A stretch of DNA of 64,000 nt from Anaerolineae bacterium (GCA_022841825.1 JALHQT010000007.1:62001-126000), one strand, 5' to 3'; shown: positions 33,994 through 44,602, counted from the first letter of the stretch. Numbers and translations: made by a program. The notes: generated by a model from the sequence alone, not told the origin.

Positions 33994-34401
33994 CTACGAA
34001 TAGCGCCCAACAGTGATCAGCGCCGCTCGTTGACTGACTTGATCAGGGTCATTAAAGTGGAGCAGTTCTACCGTCACACGCCCTTGCGCGGTAATGCCTT
34101 CGATGCTCGCATCCTTGAGACGAAAATGCTCCGACCAGACATCTTTACGCGGATTATACAGGGGTATTATATCTCCTGTCTGGTCGTCTATCGAAGTCAG
34201 GTCGCTGCCTTTGTGACGATTGCAATGAAAGCAGCTCAACGCTAGGTTTTCGAACGTCGTCTCGCCTTTGTGCTTGGTGGCGACGACATGATCGACCTCG
34301 TGAGGAAAGATGCTGACAAGTTCCGGAAAGCGACAATACTCACACAGGTGTTGAGCACGCTCACCAACCTGACGCCGGACAATAGGCGGAATATAGGTCA
34401 T
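33994..34401 (-). CDS. HNH endonuclease family protein
   Basis: 135 residues. The zinc pairs CEYC and CFHC and the core EVDHV...LALSCFHCNRHKGSD define an HNH nuclease module, here essentially the whole protein. Such stand-alone HNH proteins are common in Cyanobacteria and Chloroflexota with unknown targets. Its start overlaps the stop of the small gene at 34398 by 4 nt. GC content appears lower than the surrounding genes. Confidence 0.88.
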   Translation of the reverse strand: MTYIPPIVRRQVGERAQHLCEYCRFPELVSIFPHEVDHVVATKHKGETTFENLALSCFHCNRHKGSDLTSIDDQTGDIIPLYNPRKDVWSEHFRLKDASIEGITAQGRVTVELLHFNDPDQVSQRAALITVGRYS

Positions 34402-34649
34402 TTCTGGAGTTTGGCGAGCGCCTTGATCTTCAAATGGCGCATGAAGTTTTCCAATACCAGATAGTCATCGAGTTCGGCGTTCTCTGTTGGACTGAGGTTG
34501 CCCTCGCGGTTCAATTGCAGCAGCTCACGGACGCGCGCTTGTGCAGCCTCCGAAGGGCGATAGTCAAGAATTTGCTGAAGGGTGGGCGAAGAGGTGAGGA
34601 ACTCATCCAGGTCATCCCATGCTGCCAGGCGCTGCTTCAGCATTTCCAT
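34398..34649 (-). CDS. Small protein paired with the HNH nuclease
   Basis: 83 residues from the ATG at 34649, which has GAGGAAA about 6 nt upstream (the frame also has a TTG at 34676). It is predicted helical and charged: RPSEAAQARVRELLQLNREGNLSPTENAELDDYLVLENFMRHLKIKAL. Similar short proteins precede HNH nucleases in other genomes, as I recall, which suggests a partner or control role. No domain is recognised. Confidence 0.7.
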   Translation of the reverse strand: MEMLKQRLAAWDDLDEFLTSSPTLQQILDYRPSEAAQARVRELLQLNREGNLSPTENAELDDYLVLENFMRHLKIKALAKLQK

Positions 34650-34719
34650 TACGATTTCCTCATATAACCCTCTCAACGCAATTATATGAGTTTATGAAGC
34701 TGTACGCATCCCCCCAAAC

Positions 34720-34796
34720 ATGATCTTCATCCCCCGCCCACATGCCCAAGATCATTTGCACGAATGGCACGCCTGGGATTGAATCGAGAATGATCT
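34720..34796. promoter_or_regulatory. Three ATGATCT motifs upstream of methylmalonyl-CoA mutase
   Basis: ATGATCTT (34720-34727), its inverse AAGATCAT (34748-34755) and a third ATGATCT (34790-34796) lie within about 110 nt of the mutase start. The first two form a dyad. Each contains GATC. It is a candidate operator. Confidence 0.4.
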
Positions 34797-34826
34797 GCTA
34801 TTGTCATTTTTCCCAGGAGTCCACTC

Positions 34827-36491
<1,665 letters not shown>

Positions 36492-36810
36492 GGAATCGCC
36501 CTCACCCCCAACCCCTCTCCCGAACGGTGAGTACACCTGGGAGAGGGGCTTCCAGAGGCGCGACGGGGAATGTGTGTCTGTAGGGGCAGACCCATGTGTC
36601 TGCCCGCCGCCGCGCACCATGATCGTTTCGCCGTGCCGCCGCCGAGGCATGAAATGCCCCGGCTACATGCGCGCGCCTGCTCCGCAGGCTGAGTCGCGTA
36701 GCATTGGATTCAGCCCCCGCAGGGGGCGGTGTCGTTGTAGCCCGTCGATTTCATCGGCGGGCGTAGTAAACTCGTCTGTGTCATGACACCTATAACCGAG
36801 GATACAACAC
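36492..36810. repeat. Repeat-filled intergenic gap (several palindromes)
   Basis: There is no gene in these 319 bp. From left: a CCCTCACCCCCAACCCC-type hairpin (about 36500-36550); the 27-nt family E element at 36580-36606, exact inverse of 19226-19252; a GCCGAGGCATGAAATGCCCC copy shared with 33927; CCCCCGCAGGGGG near 36715; a GCCCGTCGATTTCATCGGCGGGC hairpin near 36740, given here by arms GCCCG/CGGGC. GTGTCATGACAC at about 36777 and GAGGA before the TIR start complete the gap. Confidence 0.75.
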
Positions 36811-37683
36811 ATGACCGACATCGCAGATGACAATGATGCCCGCTTTCAGGCGTGGCTGGAGAAAGTGTGTGCACGCCCGATGCCGAGCGACAAGATAGCA
36901 CGAGTCAAGACATATGCGCGCGAGTTAGCAGAGGGTGCAACTGAGGAATTCTGGTCCGCAAATCATTTGTCTCAGCATGTGCGGATCTCTCCAACTGACC
37001 GTTTGACTCGTCTCTCCAAAGATGAAACCGTTTCCGTCGAAGAAATCCTTGTTTCCCCAAACTGGGTACGCGGATTTCGAAGAGGCGCTTATGAAACGCG
37101 CGAAGATTGGCATCGGCATTTCTTAGTTTACGTTTTGCGACGGTGGGATTTTGAATGTGCGAAACCGGCGTTATTGCGAGCATTTGGATTTATCAACGCA
37201 GATAACATCCTTGCAAAAAGTGCATTTGATCTGCTAGCAGACTCACAGCCAGTCAACATCTTTATCTCCTATCAGCGCAAATCGAGCAGTGCGTTAGGGT
37301 TGCTGATCGTCGCGCGTATGAAGGCAGCGGGCATGGAACCATTCATCGACATGGCGCTGGTTCCAGGCGAGGCGTGGCACGCGGGATTGCAGGAGCGCAT
37401 CAAGGGTTATGACGCCCTCATCCTCCTGCTCGCACCGGAAACGCTGACATCAGAGTACGTTGTCCGTGAAATCGAATGGGCACTTGAGGCGAAGATCGAA
37501 ATTATTCCAGTTTGGCATGGCGGCTTTGTCTACGACTCCCATGATTGGCGCGGCAAAGTCCCTGACGCCCTTGATGGCTATCTCGCCAGTACGCACGCTA
37601 TCCGCGTTCTGGAAGAATCCGCGAGCGGCTACAACACCGCCATCGTCGAGCTGCTCAACCGCTTCGGCGTCACGCCCGATTAG
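36811..37683 (+). CDS. TIR-domain protein, candidate NADase
   Basis: 290 residues. Residues about 148-285 form a TIR domain: NIFISYQRKSS (box 1), PFIDMALVPGEAWHAGL, DALILLLAPETLTSEYVVREIEWAL and VWHGG. Glu220 aligns with the catalytic Glu of TIR NADases. Residues 1-145 are a helical domain that I do not recognise; it may sense a trigger. Base composition in the first half appears clearly lower in GC than the neighbours, suggesting transfer. It is a single gene in a repeat-rich area; an immune role is plausible but unproven. Confidence 0.85.
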   Translation: MTDIADDNDARFQAWLEKVCARPMPSDKIARVKTYARELAEGATEEFWSANHLSQHVRISPTDRLTRLSKDETVSVEEILVSPNWVRGFRRGAYETREDWHRHFLVYVLRRWDFECAKPALLRAFGFINADNILAKSAFDLLADSQPVNIFISYQRKSSSALGLLIVARMKAAGMEPFIDMALVPGEAWHAGLQERIKGYDALILLLAPETLTSEYVVREIEWALEAKIEIIPVWHGGFVYDSHDWRGKVPDALDGYLASTHAIRVLEESASGYNTAIVELLNRFGVTPD

Positions 37684-37729
37684 CCCGTTCGCTGTACAAT
37701 AGGCGCATATGGTGTGCGGAGCGAACCCT

Positions 37730-38608
37730 ATGCCCATCCATGCGAAAAAAAACCTCTATCCCGGTGTGAATGCTCACCTTAACAGCTTCCTGCAACTGCC
37801 TGGGAATGGCTGGGAGAGCTTTCACGCCTGCCATATCGAGGAGATCGCCCGCGCGCTGGACGTGCTGCTTCCGCCCAATTTCTACGTGCTGTCGGAGAAA
37901 TCGCTGCAAATCAGTTATGCGGGTATCGCTGAACCCTCGCGCATCGTTCGCCCGGACGTCAGCATCTTCCAGACCGCGCCGATACCTGCGCCCATGACCG
38001 AACACGCTGGCTCCATGCCCACCGCCGTGCTGCCGCTGGCAGAGACGCTGATCGACGACGAAGAAGCGCTGATGGGTGTGGTCATATACGAGATGACACA
38101 GCCGGGCGATCTGCCGGGCAAGCCCGTCACACGTATCGAGCTGCTTTCGCCCAGCAATAAGCCGCCTTTGGGCGACTTTGCCCACTATCGACGCAGACGC
38201 CAGCACACCCTGAACAGCGGCGTGGCGATGGTCGAAATCGATTATCTGCATCACCTGCCACCTGTGTTGTGGCGCATCCCCAGCTATGCCGACGATGCGC
38301 CGGGCGCTTATCCCTACGTGATCGCCATCAGTACGCCCTATCCGAGCAGCAGCCAGGGGAAGTTTGAATGGTACGGTGCAGGGGTCGATACGCCGCTGCC
38401 GTGGGTGCCAATACCGCTGGGCGCGAGCGCCGAAATCACCCTCGACTGCAACGCTGTCTATAACGGGACGTTTGAGGCACGGCGCGCGTTCAGTCTGCCG
38501 GTCGATTACGCCGTCGATCCGGTCACCTTCGAGCGCTATCGCACGTACGACCAGGCGAAGATCCACACGCTCCTGGAGCGCATCCGCGCCGAAAACCCGC
38601 TACAATAG
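37730..38608 (+). CDS. DUF4058 family protein
   Basis: About 292 residues from the ATG at 37730 (GGAGCG upstream; the frame also has an ATG at 37709). LYPGVNAHLNSFLQLPGNGWESFH, the VRPDVSIFQ segment and VTRIELLSPSNKP are typical of DUF4058, a Cyanobacteria/Chloroflexota family related in style to Uma2 (PD and ExxSPxNK elements). The function is unknown. A truncated inverted relative lies at 39735-39908. Confidence 0.85.
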   Translation: MPIHAKKNLYPGVNAHLNSFLQLPGNGWESFHACHIEEIARALDVLLPPNFYVLSEKSLQISYAGIAEPSRIVRPDVSIFQTAPIPAPMTEHAGSMPTAVLPLAETLIDDEEALMGVVIYEMTQPGDLPGKPVTRIELLSPSNKPPLGDFAHYRRRRQHTLNSGVAMVEIDYLHHLPPVLWRIPSYADDAPGAYPYVIAISTPYPSSSQGKFEWYGAGVDTPLPWVPIPLGASAEITLDCNAVYNGTFEARRAFSLPVDYAVDPVTFERYRTYDQAKIHTLLERIRAENPLQ

Positions 38609-38647
38609 AAACCAGCGCATCATTACGCTGTCCACCGAGGGGGTCGT

Positions 38648-39661
38648 ATGCGTCGATGGGGATTTCTTGCCGGGCTGCTCGGCATCTGCATAGCTGCGCT
38701 GCTGCTGGCGCCGATGAACACCCGCGCCCAGGTGCAGCCGGAAGCCACACTCTTCCCGCCCGGCGTCATTGTCACCATCATCCTCACGCCGACCGCCGCG
38801 CCCACGCTGCCGCCCGGCGTCTGCCTCTCGCCGCTGCCCCTGGGTGTAGGCGATGAGATCGGCATTCGCGGCGGCATTAACCTGCGCAACCTGCCCACCG
38901 CCAGCGGCGCGGTCGTCAACTATTTCGCGCTCCCCGTACGCGCCTTCATCACCGAAGGACCTGTCTGCGCCGACGGCTTCAACTGGTGGCGCGTGCGCGG
39001 CTTGGGCGCGCTCGCCTGGGTCGCCGAAGGCAGACCAGATAACTACTTCATCAGCCTGATCACCGACGCCGACAATCCCGTGCCATGCGTGTCCGCCCAG
39101 GACATCCGCATCGGCGAGCGCGTGCGCCTGCTGCAAGGGGTGCGCCTGCGCGAGGAGCCAAGCGAGGACGCGCGCGTGCTGACCGTTTCGCCTGCCGGGT
39201 CGCTGCTGCCTGTCATCGGCGGACCGCGATGCAGCGGCGGCTTGAACTACTGGCAGGTCGAAGCGCCCTTCGAGACGACCGACACGATCATCCAGGGCTG
39301 GATCAGCGAGGGACCCGATTACGACTACCTGATCGAACCGGAGACCCGTCCCCTTTTCGCGCTCGCGGAGTGCCTGCCGCCGCTCAACCTGATCCCGGAA
39401 CAGCGCATGGTCGTCCGCAGCACGGGCGGCATCGTTCGCAGCCTGCGCAGCGCGCCGAGCGAACGCGCGCCGCTGCTGGCGTCGCTGGTGGGGGGTGTGC
39501 AGTTGACAGTGCTCGACGGTCCGGTCTGCCGCGATAACTTCAATTGGTGGCAGGTGCAGGTCTTTGGCGGCAGCGACGATCCCATCGGTTGGATTGCCGA
39601 GGGGACACCGCGGGATCGCTTCATCGAGGAGATCCCGGAGCCGCAGCGCCCGCCGTATTGA
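38648..39661 (+). CDS. Secreted protein with three bacterial SH3-like domains
   Basis: 337 residues. A signal peptide (MRRWGFLAGLLGICIAALLL, then NTRAQ) is followed by three SH3b-like repeats. Each has an IRGG/LREEPS/LRSAPS strand, a GPVCxxxxNWW or GPRCSGGLNYW strand and a WIAEG/WISEG close. Such domains bind peptidoglycan or other cell-surface ligands. No catalytic domain is attached. It follows DUF4058 after 39 nt. Confidence 0.85.
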   Translation: MRRWGFLAGLLGICIAALLLAPMNTRAQVQPEATLFPPGVIVTIILTPTAAPTLPPGVCLSPLPLGVGDEIGIRGGINLRNLPTASGAVVNYFALPVRAFITEGPVCADGFNWWRVRGLGALAWVAEGRPDNYFISLITDADNPVPCVSAQDIRIGERVRLLQGVRLREEPSEDARVLTVSPAGSLLPVIGGPRCSGGLNYWQVEAPFETTDTIIQGWISEGPDYDYLIEPETRPLFALAECLPPLNLIPEQRMVVRSTGGIVRSLRSAPSERAPLLASLVGGVQLTVLDGPVCRDNFNWWQVQVFGGSDDPIGWIAEGTPRDRFIEEIPEPQRPPY

Positions 39662-39734
39662 GGGGTAAGGAGTGACGGGTAACGAGATTGATGTCGCGTT
39701 GCCCGCTCTGTGCTGATTGCGCACATCTAGTGGA

Positions 39735-39908
39735 CATCGAGGATTCAAGCGCGGCGGTGTAGCCCATCTCCAGAAGGCGCGGCTTGATCTCCGTGTAGAG
39801 GTTTGCCAGATAAAGCGAATGAAACTCGTGCCAACCGCCGCGCGACTGCCACAAGCTGTGGAGATGGGCGTTGACGCCGGGATAGGGGTTGTCCTGCGAA
39901 CGGATCAC
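39735..39908 (-). pseudogene. Truncated DUF4058 gene fragment
   Basis: The first about 58 codons read NPYPGVNAHLHSLWQSRGGWHEFHS and LYTEIKPRLLEMGY, matching the DUF4058 N-terminus at 37730, but the homology stops abruptly near 39735. The frame then runs into repeat-like sequence (GTTACCCGTCACTCC-type). It is a remnant in opposite orientation to the intact copy. Confidence 0.75.
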
Positions 39909-39911
39909 GAC

Positions 39912-40289
39912 TTATAACCTGCGTTTGCGGCTCTCTTCTCCCAGGATTGTGGCATCGATCTCCACCAGCTCGCCGTCGTCCGCCAGGCGATATGCCGCGT
40001 CATCGCGCTTGCGCTTGGCGATCTCGCCGCCGCTTTGCCGCATCAGCCAGCGCCGCTCCTCGCGTTCGATCTCTTTGCGCACGGCACGGGCACGCAGCTC
40101 GCTGTAGAGCCAATAGAACATGTGCAGCATGAAGACGACAAACCAGTAGTATTCTATTCCAGTGTTATAGAGGCTTGGCGACAGCATTATGATACTCATG
40201 ATGTGCATGATGGCGCTCAGACGCAGCGCCAGGCGGCGTTCGGCGCGTTTGCGAATGGCGGTGTAATCGAGATCGGGATAGTCGTTCAT
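39912..40289 (-). CDS. 2TM-domain membrane protein
   Basis: 125 residues from the ATG at 40289 (GAGGATG upstream). YPDLDYTAIRKRAERRLALRL, two hydrophobic helices and a charged C-terminal coiled region (LRARAVRKEIEREERRWLM) fit the 2TM domain family. The function is unknown. It follows the 24-codon frame at 40323 on the same strand by 33 nt and ends next to the DUF4058 fragment. Confidence 0.7.
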   Translation of the reverse strand: MNDYPDLDYTAIRKRAERRLALRLSAIMHIMSIIMLSPSLYNTGIEYYWFVVFMLHMFYWLYSELRARAVRKEIEREERRWLMRQSGGEIAKRKRDDAAYRLADDGELVEIDATILGEESRKRRL

Positions 40290-40322
40290 CACATCCTCGC
40301 TTGCGCTTGACATTCCGCACGT

Positions 40323-40397
40323 TCACTTCCCACGCCGTCGCCAGCGCCCATACACCGCGCGGATGATGGACTGATAGCAGTCGTCGTGCTGTCCCAT
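40323..40397 (-). CDS. Possible 24-residue basic small protein
   Basis: A strong ribosome site, GAGGGGGAG, lies 2-3 nt before the ATG at 40397. The peptide begins MGQHDDCYQSIIRAVYG and ends WRRRGK, so it is amphipathic and basic with one Cys. It lies 33 nt upstream of the 2TM gene on the same strand, so it may be a leader or a partner. No homologue is known to me. Confidence 0.4.
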   Translation of the reverse strand: MGQHDDCYQSIIRAVYGRWRRRGK

Positions 40398-40520
40398 GAC
40401 TCCCCCTCGGTGCGTTTCGACGCCGATGTTAGGTGTATACGATGATGCCGGGGCACGAGTTGCAAATCCTATTACAAACGTCATGACGACACATGAGGCA
40501 GTACCGCTGTAGAATGGGAA

Positions 40521-43373
40521 ATGTTGGCGCTGATGTACTCATGCGTCAGTGTCAGCAGCGTGCGAACCATGAATGCCTATACAGCACCTCCTGCCGGGGC
40601 AGTGAACCATCCTGCTCAACCTCTGAGCAGACTGCCTACGCCCGACGTATTCGTCGCCCTAAAGAGCCAACCCAGCGGATTGACCCAGGCGGAAGCCGCA
40701 CATCGTCTGGAGCAGGTTGGCTTGAACACGCTGCGACCGCCCCGGAAGACGCCAATCCTGGTCAGATTCGCGCTTAACTTCACGCATCTGATGGCGCTCC
40801 TGCTTTGGGTGGGTGGTCTTGCAGCGCTTGTTGCACAGCTTCCCCAACTGGCGATTGCCATCTGGATGGTCAACCTGATCAATGGCGTGTTCAGCTTCTG
40901 GCAGGAGTTCCGTGCCGAAAAAGCGACCGAAGCGCTGCGCAAACTGCTTCCCAACGAAGCGACCGTGATCCGCGATGGGCAGAAGCAGCGTATTCGCGCC
41001 GAGGCGCTCGTGCCCGGCGACCTGATCTGCATCGCGGAAGGCGACCGCATTTCGGCAGATGCGCGCCTGATCCAGCAGGCAGAGCTGCGCATCGACCAAT
41101 CGACCCTCACGGGCGAATCGCACCCGGTGCGCAAGACGACCGGGGCGGTCATCGACGAACATCTCACGACCGTCGAAATGCCAAACCTGCTCTTCGCAGG
41201 GACAACCGTCGTCGCCGGCAGCGGCGAAGCCGTCGTCAGCGCGACGGGGATGAGCAGCGAGTTTGGGCGTATCGCGGGCATTACACAAGGCATGGATGAC
41301 GACCTAAGCCCGCTGCAAAAAGAAATGATCGCGGCGACACGAACGGTGACCCTGGTAGCGGTGCTGGTCGGCGTGATCTTTTTCCTGCTGCTGATCCTGT
41401 TCACGCAGGTCACGCTGCTGGAGAGCTTCATCTTTGCGATGGGCATGATTGTCGCCTTCGTCCCGGAGGGGATGCTGCCAACGGTCACGCTCTCGCTGGC
41501 GCTCGCCGTCCAGCGCATGGCGCGCCGCAAAGCGTTGATCAAGCGGCTTTCGGCGGTCGAGACGCTTGGCTGCACCAGCGTGATCTGCACCGATAAGACC
41601 GGGACGCTGACGCAGAACGAGATGACCGTCACGACGATCTGGAGCGACGGACACCTGCTGCCCGTGAGCGGCGTTGGCTACAGCCCGCAGGGACAGATTG
41701 GGCAGGAAGGCGAATTCAAACCGGCAGACCTGCACGCGCTGCTGCGCGGCGCGGCGCTGTGCAACAACGCGCGCTTGCTGCCCCCCGCCGACGGGCGCGC
41801 TTGGGCGATACTGGGCGACCCGACCGAAGCTGCGCTCAAGGTCGCCGCGCTTAAAGGCGGTCTCGATCTCGATGCGGAAGCGGCGCGACTGCCGCGCGTG
41901 CGCGAACTGCCTTTCGACTCCGCGCGCAAGCGCATGACGACGCTCCATCAGGTGGCGAACAGCAGGCTGTACACCGCCCACGTCAAAGGCGCGCCCAAAG
42001 AAGTCCTCAGCCTCTGTACGCAGATCGCTCTCAACGGCGAGGTCATGCCGCTTGACGACTCATGGCGCGCCCGCGTGCTGGCGGACAACGACGCGCTGGC
42101 GAGCGCCGGGCTGCGCGTCCTGGCAGTAGCAGAGCGCGATCTCGGCGAGGTCAAGACGCTCGGCAGCCTCAAAGCCGAAACGGTCGAACAGGATCTGACG
42201 TTCCTGGGGCTGCTGGCGATGATGGACCCGCCGCGCCCGGAAGTCACCGCCGCCGTGCAGACCTGCCACCAGGCGGGAATCCGCATCATCATGATGACGG
42301 GCGATTATGGGCTGACCGCATTGAGCATTGCCCGGCGCATCGGCATCGTCAAGACGGCAGCACCGCAGATCATCAGCGGCGGCGATCTCGATATGATGAG
42401 TCTGGACGATCTCAGGATGCATCTGCGCGAGGAAGTCATCCTGGCACGCGTCGCGCCGGAACACAAGCTCAAGGTCGTGACGGCGCTTCAGGAGATGGGC
42501 GAGATCGTCGCGGTGACCGGCGACGGCGTCAACGACGCACCTGCGCTCAAGAAAGCGGATATCGGCGTGGCGATGGGCGTGAATGGGACGGATGTTGCCA
42601 AAGAAGCCGCGGACATGATCCTGACCGACGACAACTTCGCCTCCATCGTCAATGCCGTCGAAGAAGGGCGCGCCGTCTATGCCAATATCAAGAAGTTTCT
42701 GACCTACATCTTCACCAGCAACATGCCGGAGGCGGTGCCCTTCATCGCCTTCGCCTTCAGCGGCGGGCGCATCCCGCTGGCGCTGACCATCATGCAGATC
42801 CTGGCGATTGACCTCGGCACTGACCTGGTACCCGCGCTGGCGCTGGGCGCGGAAGCCCCCGAACCCGGCATCATGCAGCGCCCGCCACGCAACCGCAGCG
42901 CGCATGTCATCACGCGCGCGCTGCTGCTGCGCGCCTATGGCTACCTGGGGATGATCCAGGGTGCGATTGCCATGATCGCCTTTTACTTCTACTACTGGAC
43001 GAATGGTTACGCCGGGCAGTGGATCGACCTGCCGGACAGCGGGACGATTTACCTGGCGGCGACGGCGATGACGCTGGCGGTCGTCGTCACGACCCAGATC
43101 GGCAACCTGTTCGCGCAGCGCACCGAGATGCAGTCGGTTGTGCGCCTGCCACTCTTCAATAACCGTCTCGTCTGGATCGGCATTGCCACCGAGCTTGTCC
43201 TACTGCTGGCGGTCGTCTATCTGCCGCCGCTGCAAGCGGTCATGGGCACGGCAGCGTTCCCGGCGCAGTATTGGGTATTCCTTTTCGCCTGGACGCCCGC
43301 GCTGTTGATCGCGGATGAACTTCGCAAGTGGATGCTGCGACGGCGACATGCGCGCCGGAAAGCGAGTCATTAA
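40521..43373 (+). CDS. P2-type cation-transporting P-type ATPase
   Basis: Up to 950 residues (possible start also at 40569). Motifs: LTGES (actuator domain), PEGMLPTV in helix M4, the phosphorylation site CTDKTGTLT with Asp358, KGAPKE and TGDGVNDAPALKKADIGVAMG. About ten transmembrane helices. The M4 PEGMLPTV resembles Na/K- and Ca-ATPases rather than heavy-metal pumps. It ends directly against a TrkA-type gene, suggesting monovalent-cation homeostasis. Confidence 0.92.
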   Translation: MLALMYSCVSVSSVRTMNAYTAPPAGAVNHPAQPLSRLPTPDVFVALKSQPSGLTQAEAAHRLEQVGLNTLRPPRKTPILVRFALNFTHLMALLLWVGGLAALVAQLPQLAIAIWMVNLINGVFSFWQEFRAEKATEALRKLLPNEATVIRDGQKQRIRAEALVPGDLICIAEGDRISADARLIQQAELRIDQSTLTGESHPVRKTTGAVIDEHLTTVEMPNLLFAGTTVVAGSGEAVVSATGMSSEFGRIAGITQGMDDDLSPLQKEMIAATRTVTLVAVLVGVIFFLLLILFTQVTLLESFIFAMGMIVAFVPEGMLPTVTLSLALAVQRMARRKALIKRLSAVETLGCTSVICTDKTGTLTQNEMTVTTIWSDGHLLPVSGVGYSPQGQIGQEGEFKPADLHALLRGAALCNNARLLPPADGRAWAILGDPTEAALKVAALKGGLDLDAEAARLPRVRELPFDSARKRMTTLHQVANSRLYTAHVKGAPKEVLSLCTQIALNGEVMPLDDSWRARVLADNDALASAGLRVLAVAERDLGEVKTLGSLKAETVEQDLTFLGLLAMMDPPRPEVTAAVQTCHQAGIRIIMMTGDYGLTALSIARRIGIVKTAAPQIISGGDLDMMSLDDLRMHLREEVILARVAPEHKLKVVTALQEMGEIVAVTGDGVNDAPALKKADIGVAMGVNGTDVAKEAADMILTDDNFASIVNAVEEGRAVYANIKKFLTYIFTSNMPEAVPFIAFAFSGGRIPLALTIMQILAIDLGTDLVPALALGAEAPEPGIMQRPPRNRSAHVITRALLLRAYGYLGMIQGAIAMIAFYFYYWTNGYAGQWIDLPDSGTIYLAATAMTLAVVVTTQIGNLFAQRTEMQSVVRLPLFNNRLVWIGIATELVLLLAVVYLPPLQAVMGTAAFPAQYWVFLFAWTPALLIADELRKWMLRRRHARRKASH

Positions 43374-44024
43374 ATGCACATGATCATCGCGGGCTGCGGA
43401 AAAGTCGGGTCGGGGTTGGCGCTGCTGCTGGCGCAGCAAGGGCACACCGTCACGGTCATCGATCGTGACCCTGCTGCGCGTGACCGCCTGGGCGTGACCT
43501 TCGCGGGCAGGTTCATTACCGGGGTCGAATTCGACCGCGATGTCCTGCTCCAGGCGAAGATCGAGACTGCCGACGGGCTGGCGGCGACCACACCCGACGA
43601 TGAGACCAACATCGTCGTCGCCAATGTGGCGCGGCGATTCTTTCATGTTCCGAATGTCGTCGCGCGCATCGCCAACCCGGCGCAGGCGGATGTCTTCAGC
43701 CGCCTGGGTTTGCAGACCGTCGCGCCGACCAACTGGACGATCCAGCGCACGGCGGACATTCTGACGCACGGGCATCTGCAATCGGTGCTGACACTGGGTG
43801 GCGGCGAGATGGATGTGATGTGCGTGGATATTCCATCCGCGCTGGTCGGGCACAGTGTGCGCGAGCTAAATATCGTCAATGAGACCCAGGTGATCGCGGT
43901 CGTGCGGCACGGGCGCGCCCTCTTCCCCACCTCGGGGCTGACGCTGGAAGCGGGTGACTGTGCCTATGTCGCGGCGATGTCCAGCGGCAGTGAGCGGCTC
44001 CAGCGAATGATTCGGGTGGGGTAA
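43374..44024 (+). CDS. trkA: TrkA-type K+ transport regulatory protein (RCK N and C domains)
   Basis: 216 residues. The Rossmann motif IIAGCGKVGSGLALLL with the acidic residue in VTVIDRDP binds NAD(H)/nucleotide. The C-terminal part (LVGHSVRELNIVNETQVIAVVRHG) is a TrkA_C domain. It gates a Trk/Ktr-type potassium channel subunit at the membrane. The start codon touches the P-type ATPase stop (zero spacing). No TrkH/KtrB pore gene is visible in the window. Confidence 0.88.
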   Translation: MHMIIAGCGKVGSGLALLLAQQGHTVTVIDRDPAARDRLGVTFAGRFITGVEFDRDVLLQAKIETADGLAATTPDDETNIVVANVARRFFHVPNVVARIANPAQADVFSRLGLQTVAPTNWTIQRTADILTHGHLQSVLTLGGGEMDVMCVDIPSALVGHSVRELNIVNETQVIAVVRHGRALFPTSGLTLEAGDCAYVAAMSSGSERLQRMIRVG

Positions 44025-44053
44025 ACGACGCGATCGATTGGGGCGGCACGGGC

Positions 44054-44114
44054 GACGCATGCGTCTTTCCTACAGGCACGTCGGGTGGTCGGTGGGGGCA
44101 CGGAGGCATGCCTC
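44054..44114. repeat. Two decayed palindromes of the family D type
   Basis: GACGCATGCGTC (44054-44065) and GAGGCATGCCTC (44103-44114), the second followed by GTCC, lie between the two TrkA-type genes. The outer GGAC arms are incomplete, suggesting older copies. Confidence 0.6.
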
Positions 44115-44143
44115 GTCCGCCATACGAAAAGAGAGGCAACATC

Positions 44144-44557
44144 ATGCGGGCAATCGTGGTGGGTGGGGGCAAAGTCGGGGCATATCTGGCGCGGCTGCTG
44201 CTGGACGCGGATTATGAGGTGAAAGTGATTGAGCTGCGCCCGGCGCATCTGCATCAGTTGGAGCATGACCTGTCGCCAGACATCCTCGTCTACGGCGATG
44301 GTGCCGACCCGCGTGTGCTGCAAGCGGCGGGCATCACTCAGGCGGATGCGCTGGCGGCAGTGACGGGATCGGACGAGACCAACCTGGTGGCGGCGACGCT
44401 GGCGCGCTTTGAGTATGGCGTCTCGCGCGTGATCGGGCGCGTTAATAACCCAAAGAACGCCTGGATGTACACGCCGACGATGGGAGTCGATGTGGTGGTG
44501 AACCAGGCAGACCGTATCGGAAAGCTGATGCTGGAAGAGATCACGGCAAGGGGATGA
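44144..44557 (+). CDS. TrkA-N (RCK N) domain protein
   Basis: 137 residues from the ATG at 44144 (AGAGAGG upstream; the frame is open to 44108). AIVVGGGKVGAYLARLLL, VKVIELRP, VYGDGADPRVLQAAGI and AVTGSDETNLVAATLA give a complete TrkA-N nucleotide-binding domain. There is no TrkA_C domain. It may pair with the preceding protein as a hetero-ring, as in split two-subunit RCK systems; this is inferred. Confidence 0.87.
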   Translation: MRAIVVGGGKVGAYLARLLLDADYEVKVIELRPAHLHQLEHDLSPDILVYGDGADPRVLQAAGITQADALAAVTGSDETNLVAATLARFEYGVSRVIGRVNNPKNAWMYTPTMGVDVVVNQADRIGKLMLEEITARG

Positions 44558-44602
44558 GATATAATCTCCCGCATTCGATTTCTGAGTGCGAAAGATTATT
44601 TC

